A stretch of 64,000 nt of DNA, from contig CM062219.1 of the NCBI GenBank assembly GCA_031216445.1, forward strand, positions 17,645,001 to 17,709,000, given 5' to 3'. Source of the stretch: Lateolabrax maculatus (lineage: Eukaryota; Chordata; Actinopteri; Acropomatiformes; Lateolabracidae). The notes beneath the pieces were generated by a model. That model was not told where the DNA came from, made no database searches, and worked only from the letters and a program-made list of their open reading frames with translations. Position numbers and translations under genes: made by a program. Shown piece by piece: positions 54,848-64,000 of the stretch. The first letter of the stretch is position 1. The number at the start of each line of letters is the position of its first letter.

Positions 54848-54935
54848 TTGAGTCTGTTTTTTATAGTGTCTTATAAAGCCCAAAATCATAAATAACAATT
54901 TGCCTCAGGGGGCTTTACAATGCTCAAAACACAGA
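54848..54935 (+). repeat. Teleost dispersed repeat fragment
   Basis: ATAAAGCCCAAAATCATAAA and TTTGCCTCAGGGGGCTTTAC are signature words of a common fish repeat. Confidence 0.6.
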
Positions 54936-55377
54936 GCAAACACAACACAAACAATTTTATTTTTAAATAACACAAATCATTCAACATTTTTAGAAGGACA
55001 GGGCCCAAACAAGAACAAGGTGATGTCCATTGTTGTTGTCAGTTGCCTACAAACACCCATGAGTCCCATTCTACAATAGATTCATTCAGCTCCCATGCGA
55101 CACTCAAAAAGATAAGGTTTAGAAAACGTTTTATTTCCCCCTTGCAATATGAAAGCTGTGCTTTTCAACTTGATGATCAAATTCATGGACTGTTGAACGT
55201 GATAGCATCTATTGTATTGCATTTTGAACTGAACTGAAACTATAAAGAGCCTCGAAGAACAAGAGACAAGTTTACAAATGGATAGGAACAGAATAATGCA
55301 CCAGGGTAAGCAGGGTGTGTGCAAAGTGCAGGGTCGTCTGTTACCATACACTGCAGGATACTGTTTGATTATGTGTG

Positions 55378-55695
55378 TTCTGCAGTATATGGACAAAAGT
55401 GTGCGGACAGCGATGTGCTGAGCATTTCATTCCACAACCATGGGCCTTGATCTGAGGTCAGCCACTGATGATTATGGTCTGGCTCACAGTCGGCATCCCA
55501 GTTCATCGCAAAGGTGTTGGATGGGGAAAACCATTTCCATTTACCACTGTCATGTTGAAAACGCAACAGACTTTGCCCAAACTGCCACAGAGTTGGAAAC
55601 ACACTTTTGTCTAAAATATCGTTGTATGATGTAGCATTAAGAGTTTCCTTCATTGAAACTGAAGGGCCCACAACCACGAAAAACATCCCCATTTA
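55378..55695 (-). mobile_element. Tc1/mariner transposase relic
   Basis: The minus-strand frame contains LNATSYNDILDKSVFPTLWQ followed by FQHD, the segment just before the second catalytic Asp region of fish Tc1-like transposases. The following part (DNAPVHKARSIQKW in intact relatives) is deleted or shifted, so no catalytic triad remains. The left end TATGGACAAAAGTGTGCGGA looks like the terminal inverted repeat. It is an inactive fossil. Confidence 0.75.
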
Positions 55696-56405
55696 AGTGA
55701 TAAGGTTTCCTACTTAAAAATAAGAACTTCAAAATAAAAGCAGGCAGCTTCCCAGTTTTTGTGCAGATATCTTTATTGAAAAATTAAACACACTTTCTGT
55801 ATAAATAGCATGTCATTGTACAACACTCCTTGTTAAAATGTGCAGGCAAAAAGATGGATGGGCTGACTGACAGGAAAAGAAAAGCAAAAGGAGGCAGCTG
55901 GAGAGCATCACAGCGTGGGAAATGAACACCAACAAAATCAACTTGTGCAGCTAATAAAGCGGGAGGCACACTCAGTGAAACAAATAAACAGCATCAATAG
56001 AGTCAACAGGTGGTGTTGTCGGTTTATGAGTCTGACCTTTGTGGGGAAGCATGGTTCAGGGGTGGGGGGGGGGCCCAAACTGTCACACCTTGCTACAGCG
56101 CGAGCAACGGCACCTCTCTGTCTTGGCTTTGATTAATGAGACTGTCAGCAGCTTCCATCGCTTCCCTCCATCATCCCTCCCTCCTGGATGGCCATTTAAT
56201 ATCAGGTCAAAGAGAAGGCCGAGCCGCTATCGACATGTGTCTACAAGACGGGGTCATTATGGACCTGACTCACGAAATGTTTTTGTGATGTAATCATGGC
56301 CGTTGCTTTTCCTGTAGAGCTTTGTTCATCAATTTTCACATTTGACTTTCTCTGAGACGCGTTTGCATTTATCTACAATTCACCTGAGCAGGGTATAGCC
56401 AGTAG

Positions 56406-56435
56406 AGTGTGTGTGTGTGTGTGTGGGGGGGGGGG
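56406..56435. repeat. TG microsatellite ending in a G run
   Basis: About ten TG units (56406-56424) followed by 11 G (56425-56435). Confidence 0.9.
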
Positions 56436-58677
56436 TAGCGTCTTGCTCAAGGGGACTTTGGCATTAATGGACTCATGTAGCTGGAACATGTTTACCTCAG
56501 TTAAAGTGACTTAAATGAAATGATAAAAAACGCAAGTATCTGTAACTTCTCCTCCATTTGTCCTCCATTATTGTATCTTCAAAATTTCAACTTTTCATAC
56601 ACTGGAAATAGGCTTTATTAATTTCGCACTCGGTTTTGAACCCTAATACATTTGGTACTGTCTAAAATGTGCCCTCTTAAGTTTCTCTTTGATGAGACAG
56701 TTTGGAAAATAAATTGTAATTCTCTTCTTGGGACGGTTGGCTTCCTCTGTTAAAGGATAAAGTTATTATATTTTTCTATTGTCAACAAATCCCATGAAAA
56801 GACTAAAATAAATGATCAAAGTATTGCCTATATATTAAAGCCTAATACATAATACAGAGCTCCAGTCTAAAAACAAAAACACATCAGTTAAGCACACTGT
56901 TGGTGAAATGTTCCATTCATTACCATGAACACTTCATTAACACTCACTGCAGTTTATTTTGACATTTTCTCCTGTTTAAGTAATGTCTGATAAAAACAAC
57001 AGTGCCCTGCTGTTTGGGGAAATAACTGAGCTTTAAAGAAAATCCTATACTATATATTCAATCTTGTTCTTCTTTTTTGAAGATTTACGTCTTTGTTGGG
57101 AACCAGTGGGCTTGAGGCTGAGAGACACAGACAGGGCAGAGAGGTCAGACAGAAGTGAGACACAGACGAACACATTGTTCCTTTTGGTCTTTTCTTTGAG
57201 ATTTGTTGACAATAAGAACAATATAAAGTAATTATTGCCCTATTCTTCAAATGGAAAAAGGCTTTTGTAGATAAACATCTTTATATTACTAGAAAGGTAG
57301 TAAGTTATTATTTGTGGGAGTACTGAACATTTCAAACAATTACTGGCGATGCATTTTTAAAGTAGTCCAAAGAACTTTAAAGGGGTTTTATTAGCTTCAG
57401 AATGTGGCGATTTTCCTCAAGCCGTAAGGGAAAATGTTATCTATTGGTTTATTTAAAAGACCTTAAAAAGCCTATCTAAACCAAATCTAATTTAAAAGTA
57501 TAGTATGTGGCTTTTACTGGACATTACATTGTATTTTTTCCATCAAAAGGTAGGCCACAGCAGTTCTGGACAATGGACACACTGTTTTTTTCCTCCTCCT
57601 TTCCTCTTTTCTTGTCTCCTCTCCCCTCTCTGAAGAGAGGTGTCATGTTTGATGTTCAAATGCTCAACTCAGAAAACAAAAGCCTTCATCTCTGTGGCAG
57701 CCATTCCTTCCAGATTAGATTGTTTAACGAAGAGTAATTCCACTGAGAGGACGCACACCAGCTCTCATCTGTCTGAATGTCTCTCTCTATCTCTCTCTCT
57801 GCTCTTATCTAGCTCCTTCTGTCTCACACACATTCACACTCATGTACACACACACACACGCTAATGCATTCTGAATTTTAAGTGGTTGCAGTGAGTACGT
57901 TCATATTGTTTGTATCACGTCCTAAAAATGCATTCAGTTAGCATTTCTCCTATTCAAGTTAATGGATGCACTTAAAAGCCTCAGTAATCTTACAAGCATT
58001 TATATTTGTATATGAGAGCTACTCCGAGTTTCCCTCAGATATAAACTGATGCTAGAGTTTAACACAGTAGCTTTTCATCAAGCCTGCTGAATTATCAACG
58101 GACAATATCGCCTACAAAACTGTTATATAAATCCTGTAACAGGATTGAGTTACTGTTATGGCTTTAACTGTTGACATTTTATTATGATTTACAAGTGCAG
58201 GTTGTCCTTTAAAAATCTATTTTATCTAATCTTGATTCTCCTCTTCAGTCGTATCAGGCCACTACTTTTATGTTGACTGTCTTTTAACTCCTCGTTCTAA
58301 GCCAATTTTAGTCTCTAGAGTCTCTGGTCTTTTAAAGTCAGCCACCTAGAAATATATGCACGATATGTATGTTTCCTGATCCTGTGCTGTAAACACATTT
58401 GAAATGTACATGCCACTGTACCACATAAAAAAGGTTTTTAAGATCCTTTATTTTTTTCTCATTTACAACAAAATTTAAACTCTTTTAAATGTGTAAAGTC
58501 AGTGTTGAATTCGACTCAAATTTGACTTATTTTTAGATGGATGGATGGATTTTATGTCTGCTGTAAGAGAAAGCTTTTACAAAAGCCTAGTTTGGATTTT
58601 TGTTTAGTGATGCACTCAATCTGTATGTTGCCAGGCCCATATCAACTTTCCTGAGTAACTGACAGTAACAACACCAG

Positions 58678-58790
58678 AAAATCTTGTTTTTGCTGACCTC
58701 CAGTGGTTTAACTTCTCAGCTTGCTGCAAGGATGTACACATATACTTCAGGACCCTGTGACATACTGTTGGGTGTGGTAACAGGTGACCA
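58678..58790 (+). repeat. Dispersed repeat, copy 2 of 2 in the window
   Basis: The direct copy of the element at 22255-22375; it shares AAAATCTTGTTTTTGCTGAC and CCTCCAGTGGT and continues at roughly 80-85 percent identity by eye. Confidence 0.8.
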
Positions 58791-60460
58791 CACCTAAAAG
58801 GCATGAAACTGTCAACCACAGCGCAGCAAAACACTGCTTTTCAGCCTGGTGTTAAATTTATCTTTAAGGCCATTCTCTTTTAATCATAGCATAACATTAC
58901 GATGAAACAAGTGACACCGGAACCCACAGATAATTTTTACCAACTCTGCAGCTCTACTGAGTTTTTTATCCTCTTTTAGCTCATTGTTTTGGTTTTACAA
59001 CACATTAATTGTATGGTCCAAGCTGTTTTCAGAAGAGAATACAAAGAATTTGGTCTTTTGACAGATTAAACAGATTTAAGTAAATCAGGTTTTACCGGTT
59101 TAGAAATGATAGATTATTTCAAAAAATATATATTGTGATCATTATTGAGCAATTAGGGTACAAACATACTGGATATGGGTATAACCTTTAAAAAAACCCT
59201 ACCAGTGCATCCCTAACATTTGTTTTTTTATTCATTAAAGGGTGACATTTTGAAGATAAAGAGCAGGGTTTTGTTGTAAAAACAAAGCATGAATGTGTTG
59301 TTCTCTTCTCTCAGTTGTCACCAGAAATGATTCAGGAGTGTTTGATAGCAATTTCTCACAGAGCTGCTCTGTTGGCATTCTTCAAAAAGCCCAGACTACC
59401 AGACTGCTGCCTAGTTCCTTGTGCATCTCATACAGCAGATGACATTTAGATTTGTCTTTATTTGCCATCTTCTTGTTTTGAGCATATTTGTTCTCCTTTC
59501 ATTCATTAACTGCAGACAGACATACAGCACTTGAATTAAACACATATCTAACACACATCCTTGTACAGAACACTTAGATGAATTACTTCATATTTTTACC
59601 TGCAGCGTAATGTGCGTCTCTGGAATGACACATGGAGGATGTCTGCTGTACATCCTCTCCATGCTTGCACTCTTCCGGAGAGGAAGCAAATAATCTCTAC
59701 AACAACAATAACATCTCATTTGTTACTTTAGTCACTCTTATTCTTATTCTGTCTTCCTCTCTCTCACTCCATCTCTCACTCTACCTGATTGCTTATCTCC
59801 TAATTGCTTTTCTATAAATGGATAAAATGTGTGTGTGTTTCCACGTGTGTGAGCATGTGTGGAGGAGTGTTTCTAAAATCTCTGGCAGTGTCGTCCTCTA
59901 AATGTCTCATTACTTGCCTCTCGGGTGTAATTGCTGCACTGAGCATGGCTTCAGCAAGACCCCCAGGGGAAACATAATTAAAACTATGAAATTACAAAAT
60001 AAAATCATCAATTGTTATTCAGTGAGGGGAGTAGCAGGAGAAATGCTGAGTTGTCTGAGGAAAAAGCTGAGGGTGTTTATCCCCTCTGAGAGTACTTTCA
60101 CACTAAGCTAGCCAAATCTGAAACGTATCTTTGATCCAGCGTTTCAGACACAAAAAAGCGGAGTTTTCTCAAAATTGAATGAATGAATGTTATCAGCAAT
60201 AGCCATTCACTTTACTTTCTTCCTGTAATTACCTGTCTAAATAATAGTTTTCATCATTAGTGGTGGGGTCCGCCATTCCCCCACTGGAATGAAGCTGCCT
60301 CAATGTGCATGATGGATTCACAGGAAACAGTGCAGCATGAAATCAAGCATTTCTGTTTAAATTTTATCTCACTGATATCAGCCTCACTGTTTACTGTTCA
60401 CTCCCTTACAGCTGTAAGATCAACTGCTGCTGCTACACATTAAAACACATTCAACTGGTG

Positions 60461-61922
60461 ACTTTTATTGTGAGGCAGTCACGGAAAACGCATCGTCAGC
60501 GACATTATGGTTGACAGCCAAAACAAAAAATACATTTTCGGCATTTTTTGACAGCGGATCAGTTTTAAATATTGCAGAAAATAATTAAACAAGTACGAAC
60601 AGCCTCAGTGAGCAGTTAGATGAAGAGCTGCAGGTGACAGGCTAAACACCTCCGCCAACTGATGGGAAAAGGCCAATTATTGAGTTCTTTATTAGAAGAT
60701 GTGAGTTTGTTTGGCAGCACTGTAAACAGACACACCAGTTGCTCTTCAGTTGTATTCCTGATAAAGTAGGTGCCCAAGGAGCAGCAATTAGGGATTTTAT
60801 TGACGTCTGAGAGCAGCAGCACAGGAAATGTTTCTCTGGTTAACGGAGTTTTAACCAGCAGAGTAATCAGACTTTCTGTCCCATTCCATACCAGGTTTTG
60901 TGTGATGAAGTGATGAAGAAATGTGTTGTTTGCCCATGGAAATAGAAAAAGCAATAAGTGATTTAGCTGCTTCTTATTGTTTACATTATGGGCTCATGTT
61001 GTTTTCACAGGTAAACAGCATTTTCAAATTTAGTTGGCGAGGTGTGGAACAGTCTCAAACAATACAGATGCACATGGAGAAGTGAAAAGGATACAGGAAA
61101 TTATGCGTATTTGTGTGGTATCCATATGAAGATTTTCGTCTTTCACATGTACAGTCTTTTCTTATGTCTGATCAAACAAATATGAGCATGTAATGTGTAT
61201 TTTTGTCAGCCTGACATGATCTTATCCATTTTCTTTTGTGAAAGGGTGGTAATACGCAGACAGGCCACTAGCATCACTGTAAGATTTGTAGAATCCCTTA
61301 TCGCCTGGATGGCCTGAATTATCATCATCTTTGATTTATATTACTATATGCTGATGATGCAACAGAGGTTACGGGTTTTATAATTCATATAGGGGTATCT
61401 TTTTGTGAACAGTATATATGCCTCTGTATCTACATTTGTTCATTTTTACATATACAAATCCAAGCTTGTAAAGGCGAGCATGAATCAGTCTTAGATGTGC
61501 AGTTGTCTCTCAGATAGAAGCAAAAAAATAAAATAAACTGACCTAGGGACGGGGAGCGCTACGAGAAGTTCCAGGGGGTTTCAAATGGTTGTAAATCCAC
61601 GAGTTTCAACACTGAGAGGACAAACAAAAAGGTATACGTTTCACTACTTTCCATTTTAGTGCATAAGGTCTCACAGTGGGGAGGTAACACGTTGAGGAGA
61701 ATCCTGAACGAAGTCCACAGCAGAAGTTATACCTTGTAAATTTGAGTATCAAGTGTCAAGACTCAACGGTGGGTTTAAGAAAGGAGAAGGGCTCAGAGAT
61801 CAGTTGGTGGTTCGTTTAAGTCAATCTAAAAGAGTTGTGCCATTTGAATCAATAGATGCTTGAATTTCTTCCTCCCATGTTGTCCTCCTCGTCGTCGTCC
61901 TCCTCTCTCCTCCTCCGCTCAG
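60461..61922 (-). other. whrn 3' untranslated region (inferred)
   Basis: Follows the whirlin stop codon on the minus strand. Minus-strand AATAAA signals at 60688-60693 and 60464-60469 would give UTRs of about 1.2 to 1.5 kb. No open frame of note. The end point is a guess among several signals. Confidence 0.4.
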
Positions 61923-62105
61923 CTATAGCGCCACATTGAACTCGGTCACCAAGAAGTCCACGTGGTCCCTCTCTTTGGTCTTGAAGGCCTCAGCGATGAG
62001 GCGTGCGGCGTCCCTGTGTTCGCGGCCCCTCAGGGAGACCCCGTTTACCTCAAGGATCACCTGACCCACCTTCAGCTGGCCGCAGTTATGAGCTGAACCA
62101 CCCCT
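61923..62105 (-). CDS. whrn: Whirlin, last coding exon (third PDZ domain C-terminal half)
   Basis: Whirlin is a PDZ scaffold at stereocilia tips and at the photoreceptor periciliary membrane, where it assembles the Usher type 2 complex. The exon opens at acceptor CTCTCAG and encodes 60 residues: RGGSAHNCGQLKVGQVILEV, then NGVSLRGREHRDAARLIAEA, then FKTKERDHVDFLVTEFNVAL and TAG at 61925-61923. This matches the end of vertebrate whirlin (FLVTEFNVML). It carries the later strands and the second helix of PDZ3; the carboxylate-binding loop lies in an upstream exon outside the window. Phase is 0 at the acceptor. Teleosts may have two whirlin genes, and I cannot tell which this is. Confidence 0.93.
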   Translation of the reverse strand, partial: RGGSAHNCGQLKVGQVILEVNGVSLRGREHRDAARLIAEAFKTKERDHVDFLVTEFNVAL

Positions 62106-64000
62106 CTGAGAGGAAGAGAGAGACAGAAAGACAGAGACGTGTGTAAATACTAAAAGAACTTCATTGTTTTAAGTTTGGAGTAAGATCCGATTAAAAGCAC
62201 AATAAATGGGCCTCATGTCAGAACCACCTCGTTACCCAATGATCTTGTGTAAAGATAGGAGATCTGGTTCTGTGGTCGATCCATTTTACTTTTAGAACAC
62301 AAACAAACGGCACCAGAGACACTTCCTGTTTAGTTTGTGCCACAGTTCCATTTAACCGGACCAAACGGGTTAGGTGTGAAGCACTCCCCATTTGTCATGT
62401 TTTCCTCTGCTGACATTCTGTTTGACATTTGGACTTGAGGTTCTGCAGTGTGCAGAATTTTGCTATTTTTTATCCTCTTGGGTGGTATTTTTGTAAATCA
62501 CATTTGCTCACAAATGGAAGGGAACAGGCGTCCTTATATAGCAAGTTGGGGGTGTTGTTTATACTAATGATCACATCTCACAAATGTGTGTCTATTCATG
62601 AACAGGTGGCATTTCATCAAGCTGAAATGAGCAATTTGCTAAATCTGACCTGAAACACAGAAGCAACGGCTCACAGGAAAAAAAAATACAGGATAAGAAA
62701 ACAGAAAAGTTCTTGACTGAAGCCCAAATATATCTACTATGACCCCTTCCATCTAATGCACTAAGAACAACAAAATACAAGAACTCTCCTTCCTCATCTT
62801 CCTCACCAGGAAAATATAAACATAATATCAAATGTGAAAATATGAAAAATAACTAAACAAGAAAGAAAATCAAATGAATGTAGATTCATTGCGAATGGTT
62901 AAACACTCTACCTTACTTTGCAGCAGACAGAATATTTTTCATACCAGCATGTCTCTTTGATGGGTCAGGAAATTTCATCAAAAAAGTGGTACGTGTTGTA
63001 ATAGGACATGCAGGGTTTTCAAAGTTTGGTTTATATTTATTCTTGAAAAACAAATTTGGTCCATGATGTAATATGTAATCATCATGGCAAAAACCTCAAA
63101 AGTATAAATGAACTGCAGTCCAGGTCCAAGACTTTCCTGCCAAAAAGAAGTCCACTAGCTCAGAGGCACTACAAAGAGTTTTTACAGGAGTCTGACATCC
63201 TTAACTCTGTTCTATTACAGCCAAGTAAACAAAGTCCTCTCAGTGAAACAAGCTAAAATGTAACCGTCCCCCCATAAATGTGACAGGTACTTCGTTAGCA
63301 CACAGAAATAGAGACGCCCTGTCACACACACATAAATACACACACACACGTCCCTGCAGAGCACACAGTCAAGGCTCAGCAGTAAATGTATGCAGCCTCA
63401 CGCCTTTAGAAAGAAGTGTGTGATCAACAAAATGAAAAGCGTTCTGCTGACCGCCAACACTCCCCTCTTGCAGTTACATCTTCACACATTTCATTTGTGA
63501 TGAGAAAAATGTTGTCTGACCCCACTGAGACATGCACAGGACCGAATTTACAACACATACAAGGTCTCAGCTCCTTGGCAGTGAAATCACGCAACTCCCG
63601 AAATAACCAGCAGATATCTGCCCAACAAATCCCACAAGTATCAGTAAAACTTTGAAATGTTGTCAATTTCAGTATCCTTGCCCACAGCCCCAAGTATGCA
63701 TCTAAGGCCTCTCTCTGCTCAAAGTAGATCCTCAGCATACCTGATGCCACTCCTGCTTCTCTGAAGCAAACCTGAATAAATATTATAGTAATAGTAATAT
63801 TTGTTCACCTTATCTGCTTCTCCTCTAAGGTGACATACCCAGAGGACAGATATAAGTGACAGTCATGACTGCTGTTCTTTCCCTCTCTCCAGTCTGAAGT
63901 GGAAATCATCAGCAGCCTCCACATTTTTAATCACAGTCAAGATCGCTCAGAACAGTTTTTGTCTAAATGACTTTCATCCTGCATTCAATTTGGGCGTCTC
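62106..64000 (-). other. whrn intron (last), truncated by the window edge
   Basis: No exon encoding the first half of PDZ3 (expected pattern GIAIEGG) was found before the window edge, so this looks like intron throughout. The reading frames at 62592-62831 and 63424-63750 resemble no known protein. An AC-rich patch lies near 63325-63348. Confidence 0.55.

Larger units (their letters stand above)
53721..60460. other. Intergenic DNA between akna and whrn, no gene recognised
   Basis: AT-rich, with Tc1-like relics (54288-54323, 55378-55695), dispersed repeats (54848-54935, 58678-58790), a TG array with a G run (56406-56435) and CT-rich tracts near 57780. Reading frames here are short and resemble no protein I know apart from the transposase relic. 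Regulatory elements cannot be excluded. Confidence 0.6.

Noticed and set aside
63424..63750. 108-codon minus-strand frame in the whrn intron, tested as an upstream whirlin exon
   Set aside because: It lacks any whirlin or PDZ pattern and has no matching splice phase.

Overview
This window is vertebrate nuclear DNA, almost certainly from a spiny-rayed teleost fish. The genes have many short exons with GT-AG introns. Long CA/TG microsatellites are abundant, and several dispersed repeats look like familiar teleost families, alongside LINE and Tc1-like relics. No bacterial, plasmid or viral genes were recognised. Family and repeat assignments rest on remembered protein and repeat sequences, because no search could be run.

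Layout. Bases 1-11425 look like intron 1 of stxbp1, whose 13-codon first exon lies outside the window; the left edge is CpG-rich. From 11426 to 27628 (+) lies the rest of stxbp1 (Munc18-1): exons 2-18 plus two alternative terminal coding exons. These exons keep frame throughout. With the expected first exon they give proteins of 603 or 594 residues, the lengths known for mammals. From 27.6 to 29.8 kb is the stxbp1 3' region, which holds an unexpected CpG-rich, promoter-like block near 28.6 kb. From 53.5 kb down to about 29.8 kb (-) lies akna, complete: a CpG-rich promoter, a non-coding first exon, a second exon with the start codon, and 22 coding exons totalling 4125 nt (1374 residues). stxbp1 and akna converge tail to tail, with polyadenylation signals about 100 bp apart. 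From 53.7 to 61.9 kb is repeat-bearing DNA without a recognisable gene. The last coding exon of whirlin (whrn, -) lies at 61923-62105, and the rest of the window is the whrn intron upstream of it.

The akna-whrn order and orientation match human 9q32. stxbp1 as the convergent neighbour of akna differs from mammals, where STXBP1 lies elsewhere on 9q. The three proteins do not form one pathway: Munc18-1 controls SNARE-mediated exocytosis, AKNA is a centrosomal/microtubule and reported AT-hook protein, and whirlin is a PDZ scaffold of hair cells and photoreceptors.

The most interesting signals concern stxbp1 RNA processing. TG and CA arrays sit directly at or beside several splice sites. Exon 17 is flanked by mutually complementary TG and CA arrays. 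A 19-G and a 26-C run lie in the interval between the two alternative terminal exons. No new multi-gene system was found.
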